NCBI GenBank assembly: GCA_900770655.1
Contig: CAAGLA010000034.1
Location: 93,595 to 157,594 of the forward strand
From: Bacteroidaceae bacterium
GTDB taxonomy: Bacteria; Bacteroidota; Bacteroidia; Bacteroidales; Bacteroidaceae
Direction: 5' to 3'
DNA length: 64,000 nt
Below the pieces are notes generated by a model, which was given only the letters and a program-made list of their open reading frames with translations, searched no databases and was not told where the DNA came from. Both the position numbers and the translations under genes were made by a program. This document shows, in pieces, positions 26,022 to 34,631 of the stretch. How positions within the stretch are numbered: position 1 is the first letter of the stretch; every line of letters begins with the position of its first letter.

Positions 26022-27078
26022 AAGTATAGACATATTTGAAGGCAAGAAATACCCGTTGGTAATAGCTGGTCCTTGCAGTGCCGAGAGCGAGCAGCAGGTT
26101 CTCTCTGTAGCATCGGCCTTAGCTGGAAAGGGAATAACCCTTTTCCGTGCCGGTATATGGAAACCACGTACAAGACCGGGCTGTTTCGAAGGTGTTGGCG
26201 AACGTGGGCTTGAATGGCTGAAGTTGGTTAAGCGCGAATTCGCGATGCCTGTTACTACAGAGGTGGCAACTGCAAAGCACGTAGAACTTGCACTTTCGGC
26301 CGGTATTGATCTCCTGTGGGTAGGTGCACGCACAACAACAAATCCTTTTGCTGTGCAGGAAATAGCCGAAGCGTTGCGCGGTGTCGATATCCCCTTGCTT
26401 GTGAAGAACCCGGTGAACCCCGATATTGAGCTATGGATTGGTGCGCTCGAAAGGTTTTTGGGTGCTGGCGTTTCGCGTCTTGGCGTAATACACCGCGGTT
26501 TCTCTTCGTACGCCGAAAAATGTTTCCGCAATGCTCCGCAATGGCAGCTCCCGCTTGAACTGCGCAGGCGTTTGCCCGGGTTGCCTATGTTCTGCGACCC
26601 TAGCCACATTGCCGGAAAGCGCGAATTGGTGATGACACTCTCACAAACGGCAATGGATTTGAACTTCGACGGTCTTATGATTGAAACACACTCTAACCCC
26701 GTATGCGCCCTTAGCGATTCGCGACAACAGGTAACCCCCGATGAACTGTTGCTGATTCTCTCCCGTCTTGTACGTCGTCAAGCAGAATGTGACCCTGTGG
26801 AGCTTAATAAATACCGTAAACATATAGATGTAATAGATTCCGAAATAGTGAATTTGCTGTCGAGGCGTATGGAACTGTCACGCGAGATTGGCGAGGTTAA
26901 ACGTGACAAAGGTGTTGCCGTATACCAACCATTCCGTTATAACGAAACTATTGAGGCGCTCAATAATTATTCGGCAAAGGGCGGTATTGCTCCCGACACT
27001 CTCAAAGCTATTTTCGAGATAATACATTCCGAGAGTATACGCCAGCAGTTGCGTATAGTAAACAATGTTGAAGATTAA
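26011..27078 (+). CDS. DAHP synthase fused to type II chorismate mutase
   Basis: ATG 26011 (MDFKSIDIFEGKKYPLVIAGPCSAES) overlaps the tatD stop by 11 bp; 355 residues. Residues 1-255 form a small (AroF-type, no regulatory extension) DAHP synthase barrel: AGPCSAES, GIWKPRTRPGCFEG, WVGARTTTNPF, LVKNPVNPD, FCDPSHIAGKR, GLMIETHSNP. Residues about 270-350 form an AroQ chorismate mutase: YRKHIDVIDSEIVNLLSRRMELSREIGEVKR. It joins the first shikimate step with the branch to phenylalanine and tyrosine, and the mutase domain probably confers prephenate feedback. No other aromatic genes are adjacent. Confidence 0.93.
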   Translation: MDFKSIDIFEGKKYPLVIAGPCSAESEQQVLSVASALAGKGITLFRAGIWKPRTRPGCFEGVGERGLEWLKLVKREFAMPVTTEVATAKHVELALSAGIDLLWVGARTTTNPFAVQEIAEALRGVDIPLLVKNPVNPDIELWIGALERFLGAGVSRLGVIHRGFSSYAEKCFRNAPQWQLPLELRRRLPGLPMFCDPSHIAGKRELVMTLSQTAMDLNFDGLMIETHSNPVCALSDSRQQVTPDELLLILSRLVRRQAECDPVELNKYRKHIDVIDSEIVNLLSRRMELSREIGEVKRDKGVAVYQPFRYNETIEALNNYSAKGGIAPDTLKAIFEIIHSESIRQQLRIVNNVED

Positions 27079-27082
27079 TAAG

Positions 27083-28234
27083 ATGTTTACACCTTTCCGG
27101 CACTTGCGACACATCTGCCTTTCTGCAGTAATGCTTTTGCTTGCTGTTGCGGGTACGAATTCTTCGTGCAGCGGCAGAGGAGATGCTGTTGCCATAGAGG
27201 GTGATACCGTTTCTCTTTCTCACTCTTCGCTGTTGTCTATTGTAGATTGTGATGGGTATACTGTTGTGGATGTAAAGAACCCGTGGAGCAATGGTCTGCT
27301 GAACCGTTATATACTCCTGCCACGCGACAAGGAACAGCCACAAGGAATCCCCGAGGGGGAGGTGCTTGAAGTTCCTTTGCAGAATGTGGTGCTCTTTTCC
27401 GGTGTTCACGCCGGGTTGCTCGAAGAACTTGGTGCAATATCTGCTGTTAAGGGCGTGTGCGATGCGCAATACAATTATAACAGCTATATAAGGAATGGGC
27501 TTTCCTCTGGTACGGTAACCGACTGTGGCAGTTCTCTTGATGCCGATGTTGAAAGGATAATAGATACTGCTCCCGAAGCTCTTTTTGTCCTGCCTTTTGA
27601 AAATGGCGGCTATGGTAAAATAGACAAATTGGGGATGCCTGTCGTGGAGTGTGCCGACTATATGGAAACATCTCCGCTTGGTTGCGCGGAGTGGATTCGT
27701 TTCTATGGCCGTCTTTTTGGCTGTGAGACAGTCGCCGATTCTCTATTCTCAAAGATATGCAGCGACTATTCTGCATTGAAGGAACTTGCTTCGTCTGTAG
27801 AGACACGTCCTAAACTTATGTGCGAACTGTGGTACGGCTCTGCTTGGTATGTACCGGCAGGTGAAAGCACAACGGGGCAGATATATTCCGATGCCGGCGC
27901 CGACTACCTCTTTTCATCGTACCGTGGCAGCGGCTCTGTGCCTCTTGCCTTTGAAACTGTGCTCTCTATGGCTGCCGATGCTGATATATGGCTCTTTAAA
28001 TATAATTCACCTGTAGACAAAAGCAAGGATGTGATGCTGGCCGAATATCCCGGGTATGCTCATTTCAAACCCTTTAAAGAGGGGAATATGTTTGCCTGCA
28101 ATACTTCGAAAAAAAGAATTTTCGAAGAGACGGCATTTCACCCCGAAAGGCTTTTAAGGGAACTTGTCGCCATTTTTCATAGCGACCTTTTGCCACAATA
28201 TAAACCTGTATATTATGAAAAAGTGTGCCAATAG
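27083..28234 (+). CDS. BtuF/FecB-type ABC substrate-binding lipoprotein
   Basis: Start ATG 27083 (MFTPFRHLRH) or ATG 27065; both lead into a hydrophobic segment and lipobox (GTNSSC). About 383 residues. The class III binding-protein fold is indicated by an early VVDVKNPW segment, DCGSSLDADVERIIDTAPEALFV and the C-terminal SYRGSGSVPLAFETVLSMAADADIWLFKYN. This family binds corrinoids, haem or ferric siderophores. The permease gene overlaps its 3' end by 20 bp. No cobalamin riboswitch is possible in the tiny upstream gap. Confidence 0.85.
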   Translation: MFTPFRHLRHICLSAVMLLLAVAGTNSSCSGRGDAVAIEGDTVSLSHSSLLSIVDCDGYTVVDVKNPWSNGLLNRYILLPRDKEQPQGIPEGEVLEVPLQNVVLFSGVHAGLLEELGAISAVKGVCDAQYNYNSYIRNGLSSGTVTDCGSSLDADVERIIDTAPEALFVLPFENGGYGKIDKLGMPVVECADYMETSPLGCAEWIRFYGRLFGCETVADSLFSKICSDYSALKELASSVETRPKLMCELWYGSAWYVPAGESTTGQIYSDAGADYLFSSYRGSGSVPLAFETVLSMAADADIWLFKYNSPVDKSKDVMLAEYPGYAHFKPFKEGNMFACNTSKKRIFEETAFHPERLLRELVAIFHSDLLPQYKPVYYEKVCQ

Positions 28235-29243
28235 ATATTTCCTGTTGCCATTGGTGCTTCTGTTGCTTCTGCTTCTGTTTGCAGCCAACATTTTCTTCGG
28301 CAGTGTGGATATTCCTTTTAATGAAACAATCTCTTTGCTTTGCGGAGGGGAGTGTGCAAACGGGGCTTGGCGTACAATTATTTTCGATGTCCGTTTGCCA
28401 CAGGCTCTTACCGCACTTTTGGCCGGAGCCTCAATTTCCGTTGCCGGCCTTGTGCTGCAGACTCTTTTCGGCAACCCCCTTGCCGGTCCCGAAGTTCTTG
28501 GGGTAAACAGCGGAGCTGCGCTTGGCGTGGCTGTTGTTATGCTTCTCTCGGGCGGCTCGTTTGCTGTTGCATCGGTAAATGTATATGGTTACTTTGCGCT
28601 TCTCTTGGGCGCATTTGCGGGTGCGCTGGCAATAATGGGTGTAATGCTTCTGCTTTCTACGCTTCTTAGAAACAAAATCTTTCTTCTTATAGCAGGCGTG
28701 GCTGTCGGTTACATAACATCTTCGGCAATAGTATTGCTCAATTATTTCGCAAGTTCCGAAGGTGTCCAGTCCTATATGCTTTGGGGTATGGGCAGTTTCA
28801 GCTCTGTGTCAATGGAGCAGATGCCGCTTTTTGCATCGTTGCTGCTTGTGCTGCTGCTTGTTGCCCTGTTGCAGATGAAACCCCTGAATGCGCTTCTTTT
28901 GGGCGATGCCTACGCCCGCAATCTTGGCGTTGGAATATTGCGTGCAAGAGTAACAGCTCTTTGTGTTACAGGTCTTTTGACTGCTGTTGTTACAGCCTAT
29001 TGTGGCCCGGTCTCTTTTATAGGCCTTGCAGTGCCTCATATTGCAAGAATCTCTTCTGGCAGCAACAGCCACAATCTCTTGCTCCCATATACAATGCTGC
29101 TTGGCGGTTGCGTGGCGCTTCTATGTAATGTGATATGTCATTTGCCGGGAGCCGGCGGTTTTTTGCCTTTGGGTGCAGTGACCTCACTCATAGGTGCTCC
29201 TGTCATAATATATGTCGTAATAAGGAACCGCTTGTCGCGGTAG
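28215..29243 (+). CDS. FecCD/BtuC-family ABC transporter permease
   Basis: ATG 28215 (MKKCANRYFLL), inside the 3' end of the binding-protein gene; 342 residues with about nine or ten membrane segments. Family signatures: DVRLPQALTALLAGASISVAGLVLQTLFGNPLAGPEVLGVNSGAALG, LLGDAYARNLG near the coupling helix, and GPVSFIGLAVPHIAR. It carries cobalamin, haem or siderophore across the inner membrane with an ATPase partner. The ATPase gene normally follows, but here a terminator and the ilv promoter follow instead, so the ATPase must come from elsewhere. Confidence 0.93.
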   Translation: MKKCANRYFLLPLVLLLLLLLFAANIFFGSVDIPFNETISLLCGGECANGAWRTIIFDVRLPQALTALLAGASISVAGLVLQTLFGNPLAGPEVLGVNSGAALGVAVVMLLSGGSFAVASVNVYGYFALLLGAFAGALAIMGVMLLLSTLLRNKIFLLIAGVAVGYITSSAIVLLNYFASSEGVQSYMLWGMGSFSSVSMEQMPLFASLLLVLLLVALLQMKPLNALLLGDAYARNLGVGILRARVTALCVTGLLTAVVTAYCGPVSFIGLAVPHIARISSGSNSHNLLLPYTMLLGGCVALLCNVICHLPGAGGFLPLGAVTSLIGAPVIIYVVIRNRLSR

Positions 29244-29250
29244 TTTTTTT
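29227..29250 (+). terminator. Weak intrinsic terminator at the btuC-like stop codon
   Basis: ACCGC (29227-29231) and GCGGT (29237-29241) form a 5-bp stem with a 5-nt loop overlapping the stop codon; seven T follow at 29244. Short but well placed to isolate the ilv operon. Confidence 0.45.
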
Positions 29251-29319
29251 CAAAAATATCTTAAATTGTTCCAAAACTGATATTAAATTACGAGATGCGC
29301 TCTATTTTATGTTATTTTT

Positions 29320-29351
29320 TTTGCATAAAAATAAAAAAGAGAGTACTTTTG
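29320..29351 (+). promoter_or_regulatory. Promoter of the ilv operon
   Basis: TTTG (29320-29323), a 20-bp spacer and TACTTTTG (29344-29351): an exact match to the Bacteroidetes TTTG/TAnnTTTG promoter. Transcription should begin near 29358, leaving a leader of about 143 nt before ilvD that holds the leader ORF and attenuator. Confidence 0.75.
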
Positions 29352-29382
29352 TAAAAACACAGACAAAAGATACAGTGCATAT

Positions 29383-29430
29383 ATGACACAGTCAATTATT
29401 GATAGCCGAATTATTATCCTCTTGCTTTAA
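29383..29430 (+). CDS. Ile/Leu-rich leader peptide of the ilv operon
   Basis: A 15-codon ORF, ATG to TAA, encoding MTQSIIDSRIIILLL. Eight of 15 residues are isoleucine (5) or leucine (3), with clusters of two Ile, three Ile and three Leu codons in succession. It lies about 25 nt after the predicted transcription start and 35 nt before a terminator hairpin, just upstream of ilvD. This is the standard design of a branched-chain amino acid attenuation leader: ribosome stalling at these codons would report Ile or Leu shortage. No valine codon occurs. Inferred from sequence. Confidence 0.75.
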   Translation: MTQSIIDSRIIILLL

Positions 29431-29494
29431 AGAAGTGAGTTTGGCTGTGTTGTGTTTATGGGTTGCCTTTCTCGCTTAGAGAGGGGCTTTTTTT
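29386..29494 (+). promoter_or_regulatory. ilv transcription attenuator (terminator plus competing helices)
   Basis: Terminator: GCCTTTCTC (29465-29473) pairs with GAGAGGGGC (29479-29487) through nine pairs including two G-U, followed by seven T (29488-29494). Competing helix: AAGTGAG (29433-29439), right after the leader stop codon, pairs with CTCGCTT (29471-29477) and would break the terminator stem. A third helix joins ACACAGTCAA (29386-29395) inside the leader ORF with TTGGCTGTGT (29441-29450). A ribosome finishing at TAA 29428-29430 would cover 29433-29439 and allow termination; stalling at the Ile codons would leave it free to antiterminate. Confidence 0.7.
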
Positions 29495-29500
29495 GATATT

Positions 29501-31309
29501 ATGGATATGAAGATAAAATTAAGAAGTGCCCAATGTACCGAAGGCCGGCGTATGGCCGGTGCACGTGCATTGTGGATAGCTAACGGAATGAAACGCGAGA
29601 TGTTCGGCAAGCCTATTGTGGCTATTGCCAACTCTTTTACACAGTTGGTTCCGGGGCATACCCACCTTCACGAAGCGGGGCAGATAGTCAAGGCCGAAAT
29701 AGAGAAGTTGGGTTGCTACGCAGCCGAATTCAATACCATTGCCATAGACGACGGCATTGCTATGGGACACGACGGAATGCTCTACTCCTTGCCTTCGCGC
29801 GATATCATAGCCGACAGCGTAGAGTATATGTGCAATGCTCACAAAGTCGATGCTCTGGTGTGCATATCGAACTGCGACAAGATAACACCGGGTATGCTTA
29901 TGGCTGCAATGCGCCTGAATATACCTACGGTCTTCGTGTCGGGCGGCCCAATGGAAAAGGGTGAATGGAAAAATGAGAATCTCGACCTCGTAGTGGCTAT
30001 GGTAAAAGCTGCCGATACCTCTGTGAGCGATGAGGAACTTGCCGAAATAGAGAAACGCTCCTGCCCCGGTTGCGGTTGCTGCTCAGGTATGTTCACTGCA
30101 AACTCAATGAACTCGCTCACCGAAGCGATAGGTCTTTCTCTGCCGGGCAACGGAACAATACTTTCTACTCACGTCAACCGTGTTGAACTGTTGAAGGCAG
30201 CAGCAAGGCAGGTGGTAGAGAATGCAATGAAGTATTATGGCGAAGGCGACACGTCGCTCCTTCCGCGAAGCATTGCAACGCGCGCGGCATTCCTCAATGC
30301 AATGACACTCGATATTGCAATGGGTGGCTCTACAAATACAATACTGCACCTGCTTGCCATAGCGCAGGAGGCCGGTGTAGATTTTAATATGAGCGATATT
30401 GATGCCCTCAGCCGTGTTGTTCCCTGTATATGCAAGCTTGCGCCGAATTCTGCACAGTATAGTATGCAGGATTGTGGCCGTGCGGGTGGAATATTGGGAA
30501 TTATGGGTGAGCTCGCTAAAGGCGGCCTGCTCGATACGGGTGTGAAGCGTGTTACCGGCTCTACTCTTGCAGCAGACATTGAGCGTTATTCAATAACCAA
30601 TGAAACTGTGGGGGCCGAAGCCAAGCGCATATATGGTACAGCTCCCGCAAATATCTTCTGCAACAGAATGGGTGCACAGGATGCTGTCTACGACGTTCTC
30701 GACACCGACCGCGAAACAGGGTGCATACGTTCACTGGAAAATGCATATACCCGCGATGGAGGTCTTGCTGTACTCTATGGCAATATTGCTAAGGACGGTT
30801 GTGTTGTAAAGACAGCCGGTGTTGACGAGAGTATACTGCGTTTTACCGGCAAAGCCCGCGTCTTTGACTCTCAGGAGGCTGCTGTCGAGGGCATTCTTGG
30901 CGGTGCTGTTCAGGCAGGCGATGTGGTAGTGATAATATATGAAGGACCGAAAGGCGGTCCCGGAATGCAGGAGATGCTTTACCCGACCTCTTATATAAAG
31001 TCACGTCATCTTGGCAAGGAGTGTGCTCTTATCACCGACGGCCGTTTCAGTGGCGGAACATCGGGCTTGAGCATAGGTCACATATCGCCCGAGGCTGCTG
31101 CCGGCGGCAATATAGGTCGCCTTCGTGACGGCGATATAATTGAAATAGATATACCTTCGCGCACCATAAACGTGAAACTCACCGACGAAGAACTTGAGTC
31201 GCGTCCATTGTTCCCGTTGACCCGCGAACGTGTGGTTTCAAAGAGCCTTAGGGCATACGCCGGTATGGTAAGTTCGGCCGACAAGGGCGGAGTAAGAATT
31301 ATAGATTGA
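29501..31309 (+). CDS. ilvD: Dihydroxy-acid dehydratase
   Basis: 602 residues from ATG 29501 (or 29507). Fe-S cysteines lie in NCDKITPGM (about 125) and [17 protein letters not shown] (about 188-193). Other family motifs: [40 protein letters not shown], and [20 protein letters not shown]. The enzyme dehydrates dihydroxy acids to the 2-keto precursors of valine and isoleucine. First structural gene of the operon, only 6 nt after the attenuator T run. The 3' arm of the terminator contains GAGGGG, the only Shine-Dalgarno-like sequence, so folding might also affect ilvD translation. Confidence 0.97.
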   Translation: MDMKIKLRSAQCTEGRRMAGARALWIANGMKREMFGKPIVAIANSFTQLVPGHTHLHEAGQIVKAEIEKLGCYAAEFNTIAIDDGIAMGHDGMLYSLPSRDIIADSVEYMCNAHKVDALVCISNCDKITPGMLMAAMRLNIPTVFVSGGPMEKGEWKNENLDLVVAMVKAADTSVSDEELAEIEKRSCPGCGCCSGMFTANSMNSLTEAIGLSLPGNGTILSTHVNRVELLKAAARQVVENAMKYYGEGDTSLLPRSIATRAAFLNAMTLDIAMGGSTNTILHLLAIAQEAGVDFNMSDIDALSRVVPCICKLAPNSAQYSMQDCGRAGGILGIMGELAKGGLLDTGVKRVTGSTLAADIERYSITNETVGAEAKRIYGTAPANIFCNRMGAQDAVYDVLDTDRETGCIRSLENAYTRDGGLAVLYGNIAKDGCVVKTAGVDESILRFTGKARVFDSQEAAVEGILGGAVQAGDVVVIIYEGPKGGPGMQEMLYPTSYIKSRHLGKECALITDGRFSGGTSGLSIGHISPEAAAGGNIGRLRDGDIIEIDIPSRTINVKLTDEELESRPLFPLTRERVVSKSLRAYAGMVSSADKGGVRIID

Positions 31310-31320
31310 ATTATAGGACT

Positions 31321-33015
31321 ATGAATAAAGAAAAGATATCGGGTGCAGAGATACTGATGCGGTCACTCATAAACGAAGGTGTTGAAACAATCTTCGGTTA
31401 TCCGGGTGGCTCCATTATGCCGGTGTTTGATGCACTGTACGACCACGCCGAAGATTTCCACGGTGTTCTGGTGCGTCACGAACAAGGAGCAGTACACGCA
31501 GCGCAGGGGTATGCACGCAGTTCGGGCAAGGTCGGTGTCTGCATTGTAACCAGCGGTCCGGGTGCAACAAATACACTCACAGGCATCAGTGATGCCATAC
31601 TCGACAGTACTCCGGTTGTGGTTATCGCAGGGCAGGTGAGCACAAGCGTGCTTGGTACCGATGCATTCCAAGAGATTGATTTTGTGGGTATAACACAGCC
31701 TATTACCAAGTGGAGCTACCAGATACGTCGTCCCGAAGATATTCCGTGGGCTGTTGCCCGTGCATTCTACATTGCAGGTACAGGCCGTCCCGGCCCTGTT
31801 GTGCTCGACTTCAATAAAGATGCTCAAGTAGCGATGACTGAATATATACCTCAGGTGGTAGAGAGTGTACGTAGCTATATACCTTATCCAGCTCCCTGCA
31901 AAGAGGCTATTGCCCGTGCAGCGGAATTGATAAACCGCTCAGAACGTCCTTTTGTCCTTGTTGGGCAAGGAGTGGAATTGGGCGGTGCTACAGAGGAACT
32001 CAAAGAGTTTATAGAGAAGGCCGGAATTCCGGCTGCGCGTACAATGCTTGGCCTTTCGGCCCTCCCGAGTGACCACAGGCTCTGTGTAGGTATGCTTGGT
32101 ATGCACGGCAATTACGGCCCGAATGTGAATACCAACGAGTGCGACCTGCTCATAGCTGTGGGTATGCGTTTCAGCGACCGTGTCACGGGAAATGTCAATA
32201 CATACGCAAAACAGGCCACGATAATACATATAGATATAGACCAAGCCGAAATAAACAAAAATATTAAGGTCGATGTTCCCATTGTAGGCGACTGTAAAGA
32301 GGTGTTGCCAATGCTCACTTCTCTTGTAGCTCCGGCATCGCATAGCGAGTGGTTGGAAAGTTTCTTCCGCTACAATGCCATAGAGGACGAAAAGGTGACA
32401 AAAAAGGCGCTGAATCCACTCGAAGGGCCTCTGCTTATGGGTGAGGTTGCCCGCAAGGTGAGCGAGGCAACCGGCAATAGTGCTATTCTTGTAACCGACG
32501 TGGGGCAGAACCAGCTGATGTCGAGCAGGTATTTCAAGTTTACGCTCCCTCGCAGCATTCTCACATCGGGCGGTCTTGGCACAATGGGTTATGGCTTGCC
32601 TGCGGCTATTGGCGCGAAAATAGCAATGCCGCACCGCACAGTCTGTCTTTTTACAGGAGATGGCGGTTTCCAGATGAATATACAGGAATTGGGTACAATA
32701 ATGGAGCAGGGTGTAGCTGTGAAGATGATACTTCTCAACAACAACTATCTTGGCAATGTGCGCCAGTGGCAGGAGATGTTCTTCAACCACCGTTATTCGT
32801 GGACACCTATGCTTAACCCCGACTATTCACTCATTGCCGACGCCTATGGCATACCATCGCGCCTTGTTACCGAACGCAGTGAAATAGACGATGCAATAAG
32901 AGAGATGCTCGCTGCCGAAACATCATTCCTGCTTCACGTTGCTGTTAAGGAGGAAGCAAATGTGATGCCAATGACACCGCCGGGAGCTACTGTGAGCGAA
33001 ATGATATTTGAATAA
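31321..33015 (+). CDS. ilvB: Acetolactate synthase large subunit
   Basis: ATG 31321 (MNKEKISGAEILMRSLINEG) gives 564 residues; the TTG at 31306 overlaps the ilvD stop and is not needed. TPP-enzyme features: the catalytic Glu in VRHEQGAVHAAQGYARSSG, TSGPGATNTLTGI, the FAD region ARTMLGLSALPSDH, and the TPP/Mg motif GDGGFQMNIQELGT to NNNYLGNVRQWQ. It condenses pyruvate with pyruvate or 2-ketobutyrate. Second gene of the ilv operon, 11 bp after ilvD. Confidence 0.97.
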   Translation: MNKEKISGAEILMRSLINEGVETIFGYPGGSIMPVFDALYDHAEDFHGVLVRHEQGAVHAAQGYARSSGKVGVCIVTSGPGATNTLTGISDAILDSTPVVVIAGQVSTSVLGTDAFQEIDFVGITQPITKWSYQIRRPEDIPWAVARAFYIAGTGRPGPVVLDFNKDAQVAMTEYIPQVVESVRSYIPYPAPCKEAIARAAELINRSERPFVLVGQGVELGGATEELKEFIEKAGIPAARTMLGLSALPSDHRLCVGMLGMHGNYGPNVNTNECDLLIAVGMRFSDRVTGNVNTYAKQATIIHIDIDQAEINKNIKVDVPIVGDCKEVLPMLTSLVAPASHSEWLESFFRYNAIEDEKVTKKALNPLEGPLLMGEVARKVSEATGNSAILVTDVGQNQLMSSRYFKFTLPRSILTSGGLGTMGYGLPAAIGAKIAMPHRTVCLFTGDGGFQMNIQELGTIMEQGVAVKMILLNNNYLGNVRQWQEMFFNHRYSWTPMLNPDYSLIADAYGIPSRLVTERSEIDDAIREMLAAETSFLLHVAVKEEANVMPMTPPGATVSEMIFE

Positions 33016-33029
33016 ACTATTCCCCTGTT

Positions 33030-33578
33030 ATGGAAAAGAAACTATATACCATTATCATATATACCGAAAATATAGCGGGTATGCTTAACCAAGTTACGGC
33101 GGAGTTTACACGTAGAATGATGAACATTGATACAATCACAGCCTCTTCTTCATCGGTAGAGGGAGTGCACCGCTATACAATATCGCTATGGGGCGAAGAG
33201 GATTCGGTGAACAAGGTAACCAAACGCATTGAAAAGAAGGTCGATGTAATAAAGGCAGATTACTACACCGACAACGAAATCTTCTTTCAGGAAGTTGCCC
33301 TTTACAAACTTTCAACAGCAAAGATGCTCGAAAATAGCGAAATATCGAGAATAATACGTCATAGCAGTGCCCGTGTGATAGAGGTCAATTCCAACTATAC
33401 GGTTGTGGAAAAGACCGGCTCTACAGATGTCGTTGTGAATCTTTATAACGAATTCGTTGCGCTGGGTTGTATCCTTCAGTTCGTGAAGTCGGGCAGAGTG
33501 GCGGTGCCACGGGCCTCAATAGAGAGCAACAGTGAAATGCTGTTTAACGAAGACTATAAACGTAAACCAATAAAATAA
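33030..33578 (+). CDS. ilvN: Acetolactate synthase small (regulatory) subunit
   Basis: 182 residues. The N-terminal ACT domain shows YTENIAGMLNQVTAEFTRRMMNIDTITAS, the position where valine binds in the family. A C-terminal domain follows with a second ACT-like part (VIEVNSNYTVVEKTGSTDVVVNLYNEF). It activates the large subunit and mediates end-product inhibition. It starts 14 bp after ilvB and ends 9 bp before ilvC. No acyl-ACP thioesterase gene sits between ilvN and ilvC here. Confidence 0.95.
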   Translation: MEKKLYTIIIYTENIAGMLNQVTAEFTRRMMNIDTITASSSSVEGVHRYTISLWGEEDSVNKVTKRIEKKVDVIKADYYTDNEIFFQEVALYKLSTAKMLENSEISRIIRHSSARVIEVNSNYTVVEKTGSTDVVVNLYNEFVALGCILQFVKSGRVAVPRASIESNSEMLFNEDYKRKPIK

Positions 33579-33587
33579 TGATATAAT

Positions 33588-34631
33588 ATGGCAGAAATGA
33601 ATTTTGGCGGAGTAATTGAGAATGTTGTTACTCCAAATGAGTTTTCACTTGAAAAGGCTCGTGAAGTGCTTGCCGGTGAAACTATTGCAATACTGGGTTA
33701 TGGTGTTCAGGGCCCCGGACAGGCCTGCAACCTGCGCGACAACGGTTTCAATGTAGTAGTAGGGCAGCGCGAAGGTGCTACATACGACAAGGCTGTAAAA
33801 GATGGCTGGGTACCGGGTGAGACACTCTTCTCGATAGAGGAGGCTGCTGCGAAAGGTACAATAGTGTGTATGTTGCTATCCGATGCAGCTCAGATTGCAG
33901 TTTGGCCTGTTGTCAGCAAGCACCTGACAGCAGGAAAGGCTCTCTATTTCTCTCACGGTTTCGGTATAAACTGGAGCGACAGGACTGGTATTGTTCCTTC
34001 GGAAGATGTCGATGTAATAATGGTAGCCCCAAAAGGCTCCGGTACATCGCTTCGTACAATGTTTCTTGAGGGCCGTGGCGTAAATGCCTCTTTTGCGGTG
34101 CACCACAATGCAACAGGCAAGGCTTTGGAGAGGGTTCTTGCACTTGGCATAGGTATTGGCTCGGGCTATCTTTTCGAGACAACTTTCGAGCGTGAGGCAG
34201 TGTCGGATCTCACCGGTGAACGCGGTTCTCTTATGGGTGCCATTCAGGGTCTTTTTCTTGCCCAATACGAAGTGCTCCGCGAGAACGGGCACACTCCTTC
34301 TGAGGCTTTCAACGAAACTGTAGAGGAGTTGACACAGTCTCTAATGCCGCTCTTCTCGGCAAAAGGTATGGACTGGATGTATGCCAACTGTTCAACTACC
34401 GCACAGCGCGGAGCTCTCGACTGGATGACACCTTTCCACGATGCCATAAAGCCGGTGATGTACAAACTGTACGAATCGGTGAAGAGCGGTCAAGAGGCAC
34501 AGATATCAATAGACTCAAACTCACAGCCCGATTACCGCGAGAAACTGAACGAAGAGCTACGTGCACTGCGCGAGAGCGAAATGTGGCGCACTGCTGAAGT
34601 TGTACGCAAATTGCGCCCCGAAAACAATTGA
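33588..34631 (+). CDS. ilvC: Ketol-acid reductoisomerase
   Basis: 347 residues (class I length). The Rossmann domain has GYGVQGPGQACNLRDNGFNVVVGQREG, VCMLLSDAAQIAVW, and SHGFGINWSD followed by VMVAPKGSGTSLR. The C-terminal knotted domain binds two Mg2+ through Asp and Glu residues (DLTGERGSLMGAIQGLFLAQYEVLRENGH, FNETVEELTQSLMPL). It isomerises and reduces acetolactate using NADPH, between the IlvBN and IlvD steps. Last gene of the operon, ending at a strong terminator. Confidence 0.96.
   Translation: MAEMNFGGVIENVVTPNEFSLEKAREVLAGETIAILGYGVQGPGQACNLRDNGFNVVVGQREGATYDKAVKDGWVPGETLFSIEEAAAKGTIVCMLLSDAAQIAVWPVVSKHLTAGKALYFSHGFGINWSDRTGIVPSEDVDVIMVAPKGSGTSLRTMFLEGRGVNASFAVHHNATGKALERVLALGIGIGSGYLFETTFEREAVSDLTGERGSLMGAIQGLFLAQYEVLRENGHTPSEAFNETVEELTQSLMPLFSAKGMDWMYANCSTTAQRGALDWMTPFHDAIKPVMYKLYESVKSGQEAQISIDSNSQPDYREKLNEELRALRESEMWRTAEVVRKLRPENN

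Noticed and set aside
27060..27083. Possible cobalamin riboswitch before the BtuF-like gene
   Set aside because: The gene overlaps or directly abuts the DAHP synthase-chorismate mutase gene, so there is no room for a riboswitch aptamer, and no B12-box-like sequence was seen.
29501..29506. Claiming one definite start for ilvD (29501 or 29507)
   Set aside because: Both ATG codons are in frame and two codons apart; nothing in the sequence decides between them.
31939..32790. 283-codon open frame on the minus strand inside ilvB
   Set aside because: It is a shadow of the acetolactate synthase large subunit, which has all TPP-enzyme motifs. It has no promoter, start context or family resemblance.
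33579..33587. Acyl-ACP thioesterase gene expected between ilvN and ilvC in some Bacteroides
   Set aside because: Only 9 bp separate ilvN and ilvC; the gene is absent from this operon.
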